Origin: DAISIL01 sp036822015
GTDB lineage: Bacteria; Bacteroidota; Bacteroidia; Cytophagales; Bernardetiaceae
DNA: 8,270 nucleotides
NCBI GenBank assembly: GCA_036822015.1
Contig: DAISIL010000092.1
Coordinates: forward strand, 1 to 8,270
Direction: 5' to 3'
Both the position numbers and the translations under genes were made by a program. The notes beneath the pieces were generated by a model. That model was not told the DNA's origin, searched no databases, and saw only the letters and a list, made by a program, of their open reading frames with translations. Each line of letters opens with the position of its first letter. Positions within the stretch are counted from its first letter, which is position 1. Positions 1-7,800 of this stretch are shown here, in pieces.

Positions 1-158
1 TTGACTAGCGTTATGTTTTTTTCAGCGCGTTCTATCATTCCGATATACGTTCTATGCAGGTCAGCTTTAAAAGAAAGTTCTTCTTGTGAAAGTTTTTTTT
101 CTTTTCTCAACTGCCTAACTCGTTGTCCGAATTTTATTAAAATTTCTCTGCGCTCCAT
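1..158 (-). CDS. XRE-family helix-turn-helix regulator, restriction-modification controller (C protein)-like, partial
   Basis: The minus strand is open from an ATG at 158-156 to the left edge, giving 52 complete codons; the 3' end lies outside the window. The in-frame codon at 170-168 is TAA, so this ATG is the first available start. The protein begins MERREILIKFGQRVRQLRKE and continues into a classic XRE/Cro-CI fold: LSQEEL (about residues 23-28) opens the helix before the turn, and LHRTYIGMIERAEKNITL (about 34-51) covers the recognition helix and the following segment. The HRTYIGMIERAEKNIT signature is typical of small stand-alone regulators, many of which are controller proteins of type II restriction-modification systems. 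That role is inferred; restriction and methylase genes would lie to the left, outside the window. The gene is AT-rich compared with the genes on its other side, which fits horizontal transfer. It is transcribed divergently from the AsmA gene. The HTH call is firm; the C-protein role is probable only. Confidence 0.85.
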   Translation of the reverse strand, partial: MERREILIKFGQRVRQLRKEKKLSQEELSFKADLHRTYIGMIERAEKNITLV

Positions 159-162
159 TAAA

Positions 163-195
163 CAAAATTATCATAAAACTAATCGTAATGTGCAA
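163..195 (-). promoter_or_regulatory. Bacteroidota-type promoter of the HTH gene, probably leaderless
   Basis: On the minus strand, TAATTTTG (170-163) matches the Bacteroidota -7 box TAnnTTTG exactly. A TTG at 195-193 lies 22 bases upstream, within the usual 17-23 base spacing for the -33 element. Only four bases separate the -7 box from the ATG at 158, so transcription should begin at or very near the start codon. A leaderless transcript is a known habit of controller genes. No Shine-Dalgarno-like sequence is visible before the ATG. Confidence 0.55.
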
Positions 196-216
196 GCTAT
201 ACCACAGACTATAGTT
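195..216 (-). promoter_or_regulatory. Candidate C-box (autoregulatory operator) upstream of the HTH gene
   Basis: Read on the minus strand, the site is AACTATAGTCTGTGG (216-202) followed by TATAGCT (201-195). It holds a perfect 8-base palindrome, ACTATAGT (208-215), and a second TATAG 12 bases further on. The segment TATAGTCtGTG differs by one base from the TATAGTCcGTG core I recall from C-protein operators such as that of Esp1396I. The site lies just upstream of, and touches, the predicted -33 element, where an autoregulator would act. The spacing of the two TATAG cores is shorter than in Esp1396I (15 as I recall it), so the second half-site is uncertain. Confidence 0.45.
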
Positions 217-258
217 AGCATTTGACGTATCAGACATACGCCACAAAATTATTTTTCA

Positions 259-286
259 TTGTCAGGCTGCCTTTTGCGTATCTTTG
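259..286 (+). promoter_or_regulatory. Bacteroidota-type promoter for the AsmA-like gene
   Basis: TATCTTTG at 279-286 matches TAnnTTTG exactly, and a TTG at 259-261 stands 17 bases upstream, the short end of the accepted spacing. Transcription would start near 293, leaving a leader of about 16 bases before the ATG at 309. This site helps decide the gene start: it lies inside the N-terminal extension that the upstream in-frame ATG at 222 would give, so a transcript from here could only be translated from 309. Confidence 0.55.
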
Positions 287-308
287 TCAAGGTCTATTCT
301 CCAAACCC

Positions 309-3300
309 ATGAAAAAACTACTGATCGGATTTTTTGGTATTTTTCTGCTGCTCGGCGGCATACTTTTTTCGCTTCCCTTCTTGTTCGGCGATCAAATCAA
401 GGCGAAGATCAAGCAACTGGCCAACGACCAGATCACGGCCCAACTCGACTTCAAAGACATCCGCCTGTCGCTCTTCCGCGACTTTCCTCAACTAAACGTC
501 GCCTTCGATCAGGTGCGCATCGTCGGGGAGGATGACTTTGCCGAAGATACGCTACTGGTAGCCAAAGAGTTGTCCCTCTCTCTCAACTTGATGAGCCTCT
601 TTGGCAGCGACATACAGATTTATGGCATGGGCTTGCGCCAGGGTGAGGTCTTCGTTAAAATCCTTCCCGACGGACGCGCCAACTACGACATCTACGCCGC
701 CCCAGCAGACACCGCCTACGATGACCCCCTGGCCGAAACCACCGAACCCCTCCAAATCAACATCGACCACTGGGAAATCCAGCAAACTAACATCACCTAC
801 CTCGACTACACGCTCGGGCTGGCTGCACGCCTCCAAAACCTCCAACACACCGGTAGCGGCAACATCAAAAGCGATACCTACGATTTGCGTACCGAGACCC
901 AAATTGAAGCCCTATCTGTCCATTATGACAAAACGGATTATTTCGATCAAGTACCCGTAGCGGCACAAATGACCCTGCACATCGACAACCGGACGGCTAC
1001 CTACACCTTCAAAGAAAACCGCTGCACCATCCGAGAACTCCCCTTGCAGTTTGTCGGGCAAGTTGTGATGCCCAACGAAGACATTGAGATTGACCTGACC
1101 TTTGCCGCCCCCCAAAACACCTTCAAAAACCTCCTCTCGCTCATCCCGCCGAGCTACCTCAAAGACTACCAAGGCCTCAAAACCGAAGGCAACTTTACCC
1201 TTTCGGGGATCGTCAAGGGAACCTACAACGAGAAGCAAATGCCCGGCTTTGACATCCAACTACAAGTCAATCAAGGGCGTATCCAATATCCAGGCTTGCC
1301 TGCTGCCATCAGCGATATTGCCCTCGACATGCGCATCCAAAACACCTCCGGACAACTCGAGCAGACCATCACAGACATCAAAAACTTCAAACTCCTGATG
1401 GGCAGACATCCCGTGAGCGGACAAATGCACATCAAAGGGCTAGATAGCTACCGCATCAAGGGCAACATCAACGCCCAACTCGATCTGGCCGATGTCCCTA
1501 GCTTTTATCCCCTCGAAGAGATCACCCAACTCGAAGGCGACTTCCAACTCCAACTCCAACTCGACGGCATCTACGACGATGCCAAAGCCCTCATGCCTGC
1601 CTTCACGGCACAAATGCAGCTCCGCAACGGACTTGTCCGCAACAAAGACTACCCCGATCTCCCCCTCGAACAGATCAACCTACGCGCCCAGGCGATCAAC
1701 AAGACAGGCAACCAGGCCGATACCCAGATCGACTTTGATCCTCTTTCGTTTAGCCTCGAAGGAAAGCCCTTCACGATGCGCGGGCAAATCATCAACCCCG
1801 ATGCACCCACCTACAGCCTGACCGCCCAGGGTAGCCTCGACCTAGAAAAAATCTTGCACATCTTCCCCCAGGAGGGCATCCAGGCTACGGGTATCCTCAC
1901 GGCCGACATCCAAACCAAAGGCAGCATGGCCGCCATTGATGCCGAAGACTACGCCGCCCTACCCACCTCCGGAACGATGCAACTCCGCAACTTCGACTTC
2001 ACCAGCGCCGACCTCCCACAAGGGATGCGCATCGACCAGATGAACCTCCGCTTTACGCCGCGCCTCCTGCAACTCGAGGACTTCAAAGGACGCATTGGAA
2101 ACAGCGACCTCCAACTCAAAGGCACGCTCACCAACTACCTCGCCTACGGGCTGGGCAAGGATGGTGCAGTCCTGGCCGGTACACTTGACCTCTACTCCCG
2201 CTCCTTCGATGCCAACCAATGGCTCACCGAAGAAACCGAAGCCGAGACCCCCACCGATAGCAGCAACACCGAAGTTATTGCCTTGCCCGCAGATGTCTAT
2301 TTTCGGTTTGCCTCCAAAATGGACACCATCTACTACGACAACCTCACGCTCCGCAATGCAACGGGTATCATCACGCTACAAGACGGTATCCTCTCCCTCA
2401 ACAACTTAAAATTCCAGACCCTCGGCGGTCAGTTTGTTACCAATGGCACCTACGATCCCCGCGACACCAAAAAGCCCCAGTTTGACTTCGGGTTAAACAT
2501 CCTCGGGCTAAGCATCCAGGAATCGGTGCAGCAGTTTAGCTCCGTTCAGGCTTTTGCGCCCATCGCCCAAGCCCTGGTCGGGCGCATCGGTACGGAGTTG
2601 CGCATCAAGGGGCAGCTACAACCCGACTTCTCGCCTCGCCTCGAGACACTCACGGGGCTGGGTAGTTTTCTGCTCAAAGATGCCAAGTTTGCCAGCAGCC
2701 GCCCCGAAATCGTCAATGCCCTCGGGGAGTTTACGGGTCTGGGCAGCAGCCTGGCCGGCAATGCGTTTAAGGATGTCCAGATGAAAACGCAGTTTGAAAA
2801 CGGTCTCTTGACCCTTGATCCCGTCAATTTTCGCCTCGCCGACTATCCCGCCATGCTCTCCGGTACCAGCGGGCTAGATGGACGGCTTGATCTCAAGCTC
2901 GACCTCAAGCTACCCAAGCAGGTCGTCGCTGGGCAACTCCAAAACTGGTTTGGCGTTGGGGCCGATGCCCTATCTACCGATCAGATCGACCTGCACCTCA
3001 ACATCACCGGTACGCACACCAGCCCGCGCATCGGGCTAGACAAAGCCGCCACCCAAGCCGACCTCCAGCGCATCCTCAAAGCCACAGCCCGAGACCAGGC
3101 CCAGCAGTTTCTCCAAAAACTCATCGACCCCAAAACAGACACCGCCCGCAGCGATAGCACAACGCGCCCTACCTTGCCCATCACCAGCCCTGATTCACTC
3201 AAACAGCAACTCCGCGACAGTCTCCGCCTCGATCCCGAAAATCCCATCGAAGATGCCAAAGACAAGGTGGAAGACCTCAAAGAAACCCTCAAAAAGTGGG

Positions 3301-3326
3301 GCATCGGACGAAAAAAAGGCGATTGA
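309..3326 (+). CDS. AsmA-family inner-membrane-anchored periplasmic protein
   Basis: This is a 1005-residue protein of the AsmA/AsmA-like C-terminal type. Family members (AsmA, TamB, YhdP) are anchored in the inner membrane and form long periplasmic beta-structures linked to lipid transport and outer-membrane homeostasis. MKKLL is followed by a single hydrophobic segment at about residues 4-26, then the family's typical opening with FKDIRLSLFRDFPQLNV (about 48-64). The middle is a long run of alternating beta-rich segments. The AsmA C-terminal region is at about 758-873, including TGLGSFLLKDAKF and the closing LDGRLDLKLDLKLP. A helical, charged tail follows (about 915-1005), ending in an E/K-rich stretch and GIGRKKGD. 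The ORF extends in frame to an ATG at 222, but I chose 309 because the membrane anchor begins there and a promoter lies between the two. The coding strand is C-rich, with many CTC, ACC and ATC codons. The M16 gene follows after 62 bases. The precise substrate is unknown. Family confidence is high. Confidence 0.9.
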   Translation: MKKLLIGFFGIFLLLGGILFSLPFLFGDQIKAKIKQLANDQITAQLDFKDIRLSLFRDFPQLNVAFDQVRIVGEDDFAEDTLLVAKELSLSLNLMSLFGSDIQIYGMGLRQGEVFVKILPDGRANYDIYAAPADTAYDDPLAETTEPLQINIDHWEIQQTNITYLDYTLGLAARLQNLQHTGSGNIKSDTYDLRTETQIEALSVHYDKTDYFDQVPVAAQMTLHIDNRTATYTFKENRCTIRELPLQFVGQVVMPNEDIEIDLTFAAPQNTFKNLLSLIPPSYLKDYQGLKTEGNFTLSGIVKGTYNEKQMPGFDIQLQVNQGRIQYPGLPAAISDIALDMRIQNTSGQLEQTITDIKNFKLLMGRHPVSGQMHIKGLDSYRIKGNINAQLDLADVPSFYPLEEITQLEGDFQLQLQLDGIYDDAKALMPAFTAQMQLRNGLVRNKDYPDLPLEQINLRAQAINKTGNQADTQIDFDPLSFSLEGKPFTMRGQIINPDAPTYSLTAQGSLDLEKILHIFPQEGIQATGILTADIQTKGSMAAIDAEDYAALPTSGTMQLRNFDFTSADLPQGMRIDQMNLRFTPRLLQLEDFKGRIGNSDLQLKGTLTNYLAYGLGKDGAVLAGTLDLYSRSFDANQWLTEETEAETPTDSSNTEVIALPADVYFRFASKMDTIYYDNLTLRNATGIITLQDGILSLNNLKFQTLGGQFVTNGTYDPRDTKKPQFDFGLNILGLSIQESVQQFSSVQAFAPIAQALVGRIGTELRIKGQLQPDFSPRLETLTGLGSFLLKDAKFASSRPEIVNALGEFTGLGSSLAGNAFKDVQMKTQFENGLLTLDPVNFRLADYPAMLSGTSGLDGRLDLKLDLKLPKQVVAGQLQNWFGVGADALSTDQIDLHLNITGTHTSPRIGLDKAATQADLQRILKATARDQAQQFLQKLIDPKTDTARSDSTTRPTLPITSPDSLKQQLRDSLRLDPENPIEDAKDKVEDLKETLKKWGIGRKKGD
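1544..1562 (+). repeat. Short tandem hexamer (CCAACT x3) inside the AsmA-like gene
   Basis: CCAACT occurs three times in tandem and is followed by a C. It encodes alternating Gln-Leu in a predicted beta strand. The unit is a multiple of three, so copy-number change would keep the frame. It probably reflects alternating beta-strand composition and codon bias; no regulatory role is apparent. Confidence 0.6.
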
Positions 3327-3388
3327 CGATCAAGAAAACAGCCTAAGGTGGTGCTTCTTTTCTGCTTTTTGCAGACTTTTGCAAGTAT

Positions 3389-4636
3389 ATGACCGATTAC
3401 CAAACCTATACCTTGCCCCAAAACGGCATCCGGCTCTTGTACCGCCAAATCCAGACGACTAAGATTGCCCACGGAGGATTTGCCCTCGATATTGGCAGCC
3501 GCGACGAAACGCCCGAGACCTGCGGACTGGCTCACTTCTGGGAACACATGGCTTTCAAGGGAACCCAAAAGCGAAAGGCTTTTCATGTCCTGAACCGCTT
3601 AGAGGTCGTGGGCGGCGATCTGAATGCCTTCACGACGAAAGAGAAGATTTTTTTTCATGCCTCTGTCCTGGAGCAATACTTTGAAAATGCCCTCGAACTC
3701 CTGACCGACATCACCTTTGGTTCTGTTTTTCCCGAAAGGGAGATCCTCAAAGAGCGCAGCGTGATCCTGGAGGAGATGGCCATGTACGGCGACAACCCAG
3801 CCGAGGCGATTTACGATGCGTTCGACGCGCTTTTGTACGGCGATCATCCCCTGGGTTGGCTCATCCTGGGCAACCCCGACCGAGTAAAGCACTTCAGGCG
3901 GGAGGACTTTTTACGCTTTGTGCGGCAGTACCTCAACACGGAGCGCGTGGTCTTTGCGGCCGTGGGCCCGATGCCCTTCGGGAAAGTGAAGCGTCTGGTG
4001 GAGCGGTACATGGGGCATATCCCGAGGGCTACGGCGACGCTTTCACGTGTGCCTCCGCCGGCCTTGCCGCCTCGGGCAAGTACCGAGCGCAAGGCAATCT
4101 CGCAAGTGCATTGCCTCATTGGGGGCAGGGCTTACCCTCTGGGGCATCCCGGGAAAGTGCCACTGGCGATGCTCATCAACATTCTCGGAGGGCCAGGCAT
4201 GAACGCCCGCCTCAACCTCACGCTCCGTGAAAAGTACGGGTTGGTCTATGCCGTCGATGCCAACTACGTTACCTACACCGATACGGGCAACGTAACCATT
4301 GGCTTTGCTACCGAGCCACGCACCTGGGAACGCGCCTATGCCCTGGTCCAGAAAGAACTCCAACGCCTCCGCGATCAGCCCCTCGGAACGCGCCAACTCC
4401 ACCAGGCGAAGCGTCAGCTCATGGGACAAATCGCGATGGGCGAAGAAAGTAACCTCGGCTACATGCTTGCCCTGGCCCGTAGCGTACTCGACGAGGGCTA
4501 TCTACAACCCCTGCCCGAACTCTTTGCGCAGATCGAAGCCGTTACGGCAATGGATATTTTGGAGGTGATGCACGAGGTCTTTGCCCCCGAGCAGTTGAGC
4601 CGACTGGTCTATCTGCCAGAGGAAACGAAAGATTAA
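3389..4636 (+). CDS. M16-family zinc metallopeptidase (processing-peptidase-like)
   Basis: This 415-residue protein has the length of a single M16B protomer (mitochondrial processing peptidase beta / bacterial processing peptidase type). These enzymes degrade or process short peptides inside a clam-shell of two halves. The inverted zinc motif HxxEH is intact as HFWEH: His49 and His53 bind zinc and Glu52 is the catalytic base. The third ligand is expected about 75 residues on and is present in VILEEMAMYGDNP (Glu129, less likely Glu128). The C-terminal half carries GGPGMNARL and LREKYGLVYAV (about 267-289), where Arg280 and Tyr287 correspond to the Arg/Tyr pair that active forms use to hold substrate. 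Both halves are complete and no residue expected for activity appears lost. No signal peptide or membrane segment is visible, so a cytoplasmic location is predicted. No second M16 gene lies beside it in the window, so it may act as a homodimer. It could share a transcript with the AsmA-like gene 62 bases upstream; no clear promoter or terminator separates them. The native substrate is not evident. Confidence 0.93.
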   Translation: MTDYQTYTLPQNGIRLLYRQIQTTKIAHGGFALDIGSRDETPETCGLAHFWEHMAFKGTQKRKAFHVLNRLEVVGGDLNAFTTKEKIFFHASVLEQYFENALELLTDITFGSVFPEREILKERSVILEEMAMYGDNPAEAIYDAFDALLYGDHPLGWLILGNPDRVKHFRREDFLRFVRQYLNTERVVFAAVGPMPFGKVKRLVERYMGHIPRATATLSRVPPPALPPRASTERKAISQVHCLIGGRAYPLGHPGKVPLAMLINILGGPGMNARLNLTLREKYGLVYAVDANYVTYTDTGNVTIGFATEPRTWERAYALVQKELQRLRDQPLGTRQLHQAKRQLMGQIAMGEESNLGYMLALARSVLDEGYLQPLPELFAQIEAVTAMDILEVMHEVFAPEQLSRLVYLPEETKD

Positions 4637-4647
4637 AAAATATTTCA

Positions 4648-4655
4648 TAGTTTTG
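4648..4655 (+). promoter_or_regulatory. Candidate -7 box for the giant secreted-protein gene
   Basis: TAGTTTTG matches TAnnTTTG exactly and lies in the AT-rich start of the 101-base gap after the M16 stop codon. No TTG stands at the usual 17-23 base distance upstream, so only half of the promoter pattern is present. Transcription from here would start near 4662 and leave a leader of about 75 bases. The rest of the gap shows no strong hairpin terminator. Confidence 0.35.
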
Positions 4656-4737
4656 TAAGTTAGATGTTTAGACAAACAAACAACGCTTTCCTGCTCCACC
4701 CACTATATTTTTATTTTCTCTGGCACTGTTGCTCTCC

Positions 4738-4800
4738 ATGAAACGTTTTCTCCTCTTAGTGGCATACCTGCTCCTGGTTGGTCTTGATGCCATAGCCCAA
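4738..4800 (+). other. Sec signal peptide of the giant protein
   Basis: Residues 1-21 have a basic start (MKR), a hydrophobic core (FLLLVAYLLLVGL) and an AIA cleavage site followed by Gln21. There is no Cys at the cleavage site, so it is a signal peptidase I substrate rather than a lipoprotein. It fixes the start codon at 4738. Confidence 0.88.
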
Positions 4801-7800
4801 ACCAACGGCAGTTGTGCCAATGCCGAACCGCTCTGCTCCGAAGCCGACATCACCTTCCCCGCCGACGACTCCCCCAACAACCCCGCCGAAACGGGCCCCA
4901 ATTACGGCTGCCTGAGTACACGCCCGCGTCCCTCCTGGTTTTTTATGGAGGTTGGTCAGCCCGGAACGATCATTTTCGAGATCAGCAACTCGAGTGGCAT
5001 CGACGTGGACTTTGCCGTTTGGGGCCCTTTCCCGCCCGGCACAGACCCCGTCGCGGCTTGTGATGACCTAGACCAAACACCCGCCGATTGTAGCTACTCG
5101 GCCAGTGCCAACGAAACCGTAAGCATCACCGGCACAGCAGCGGGCGAAGTTTTCATTATGGTTGTTACCAACTTCAACGGCGGCGTAACGGACATCAACG
5201 TACAAGCCTCTCCGGCCAGTACGGGGACGCTGAACTGCGATATTTTGGATTATTTTAGGGTCATCAACAGCAACGGCGCCACCTGCTGGGAAGGTAGCCC
5301 CACCGTCATTGATCCTACGATGCGCTCCTACTACCAAAAGCCCGTTACGCAGGGTATCATCCGCATCGCGGGAGGTTTTGCTGCCGGGGAAGATGTCCTG
5401 GATTATCCCAACCCGCTCTTTGGTGTAACGGGAAGCTACGATCCGGCCGCTGGTGTCCTGACCCTTACGGGTAACGCCACCATCGAAGAGTACCAGCAGA
5501 TTTTGCGTAGCATCACCTACCACAACACCGCCGGCCCCAACGCCACGGCCGGCGTGCGCGATATTGAGTTTCAACTCCAAAACGACATCGAACAAGACAG
5601 CGACGAAAAACAAGTGTCCGTCATCGCGGCACGCATCAGCCCCGAAGACCCCACCAACTGCTCCAAAGATACCTTAACCCTGATCGCCTCCGGCGGAACA
5701 AACTACCTCTGGACACCAGGCAACGCCACCACAGAACGCCTCGACGTATCGCCCTCCCAAACAAGCGTTTATACCGTCCGTGTAACAGGCCCCGGCAACT
5801 GCCAACGCTCCATCAGCACGACCGTAAACGTCATCCCTTCGCCCGAAGTCTCCATCACGGGAACCATCTCCATCTGCCCAGGCGAACCCACCACCTTGAC
5901 CGCCACCACCGATGCCGATAACCTCCTTTGGGGCGATGGCACAACGAGTGCCTCACTCACCATTGCCCCCACCCAAACGACAACATACAGCCTCCAGTCC
6001 GTGGGCGATAACGGGTGCATCACGACGACCTTCCAGACCATCAACGTCTTTGATGCCCCCGAAGTCAGCGTTTCGCCTACGCAGGCATTCAGTATCGCCG
6101 GCGATCCGGTAACGCTTTCCGCTACCGGCACAACACAGGCGGTCAGCTTTCCTGCCGTAGCGGTGCCGCTCAACGACGATCAGGTATCGCCCGCCCTCCC
6201 GATTAGTTTTCCGTTTACGTTCTTTGGGAATACCTACACCAACTTTTTTATCAGTTCCAACGGCTTTATCACCTTCAATAGCGGCTCGCCCAACGGCTGC
6301 TGTACGGGGCAGCAAATCCCGCGCACCAACACCCCCAACAACTTCATTGCCTTTGCCTGGGAAGACCTCGACCCGGGTAACGGCGGGCAGCCCAACCAAA
6401 ACCTTGTCCGGTATCGCCACTTCGGGACAGCCCCCAACCGTATCCTGGCCGTAGAGTTTTTTAATGTCGATCACTTCCCGACCGGCAACCGCGTAACGTC
6501 CCAGGTGCTGCTCTACGAAGGCAGCAACCGCATCGAAATCCATACGACGGCCATGCCCAGCGACGGCGGCAACCATACGCAGGGCATCGAAAACGCCAAC
6601 GGAACCGTCGGCTTTGCTGTCCCAGGACGCAATGCCCAAAACTGGAGCATCACCAACGACTTTGTCTCCTTCACGCCTACGGGAACGAACACCTACGCCA
6701 TCAACCAAAGCGGCACTTTTGCTCCCCTCCCCATGGAAGGCGACCTGACCTCCATCGTTACGTACAGCTGGGATACCGGCGCAACCGGCACCACCATCAC
6801 CGTAAATCCCACCCAGACGACCGAGTATGTCGTTACGGCCACCAACGAGCAGGGCTGCCAACGCTCGGCTACGGCTACGGTCTTGATCCTCCGTGCGCCC
6901 GAGCCGGCCATTGCTTTTCGTGAAATCTCGGGAGAGTTCCCTGACGATGGTATTGTATGTGTGGGCGAGTCGGTTACGCTGACGGCCAGCGGTGCCGATA
7001 CCTACCTGTGGAGTACGGGGCAGACGGCTACCGTTATTGTCGTCAATCCCACCACAACGACGACCTACACCCTGACCGGCTTCAACGTCCTGGGGGAAGC
7101 CGTCAGTACCAGCCTTACGATAACGGTACTGGTTGTTCCTGCGCTAAACGTTAGCGGTACGAACGAGATTTGCCTGGGCGCAAGTACAACACTAACGGCA
7201 AGCAACGGCGTGGACTACCTATGGGGCGATGGCACAACGGGGAACACGCTCACCTTTGCGCCCACCCAAACGACACAGGTTACGGTCATTGATCCGAGCG
7301 TCATCGGATGCCCGCCTTCGGGTGCGATCACCGTTACGGTCAATGCGCTGCCGCTGCTTGGCTTGAGCGGCACGACGACCATTTGTGCCGGAGAGACATT
7401 TACGCTTTCTGCTACCGGTGCCACAACGTACATCTGGAATACCGGCAACACCACGGCCACCCTCACGGCAGCACCCACCCAGACGCTCACCTACAGCGTA
7501 ACGGGTACGAGCGATGCCGGTTGTCTTTCTACGGCCAGCACCGTCGTTACCGTTAATGTCTTACCTGTGCCTGCCATCGGGGGCGCACCCACGGCTACCT
7601 GTGCTGGCGATGCCTTTACGCTCACGGCGACCGGCGGAGATACCTACCTGTGGAGTACGGGTAGTGCCAGCACGACCATCAATGAAGCCCCGCAAAGCAC
7701 GACGACCTACACCCTTACGGCAGTAGATGCCATCGGATGCCAGGGCATCACCCAAACAACCGTTATTGTGCAAGACCTGCCCACCCCGTCCATCACGATC

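Noticed and set aside
1..225. Plus-strand 74-codon frame starting with TTG at position 1
   Set aside because: It is the complement of the HTH gene and its promoter. The translation is Ser/Cys-rich without a recognisable motif, while the opposite strand gives a clear XRE domain.
3327..3388. Possible promoter for the M16 gene (GACTTTTG at 3374-3381)
   Set aside because: It has one mismatch to TAnnTTTG and no TTG at a suitable distance, so it is too weak to call. A shared transcript with the AsmA-like gene is equally likely.
3253..3462. Small plus-strand frame bridging the AsmA and M16 genes
   Set aside because: It overlaps the coding sequence of both neighbours in another frame and has no motif of its own.
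2981..3586. 201-codon minus-strand frame across the AsmA/M16 junction
   Set aside because: It overlaps the ends of two well-supported genes, and its translation is Arg/Ser/Leu-rich without a motif.
4637..4737. Possible rho-independent terminator after the M16 gene
   Set aside because: There are A- and T-rich runs but no convincing GC-rich hairpin before a T tract.
5068..5613. 181-codon minus-strand frame
   Set aside because: It is opposite the N-terminal modules of the giant protein. Its Val/Gly-rich translation is what the complement of a Thr/Asn/Ala-rich gene gives.
5953..6861. 302-codon minus-strand frame opposite the giant gene
   Set aside because: It lies wholly within a continuous, domain-supported plus-strand frame. 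Long antisense frames are expected from its codon bias, and its translation has no recognisable domain.
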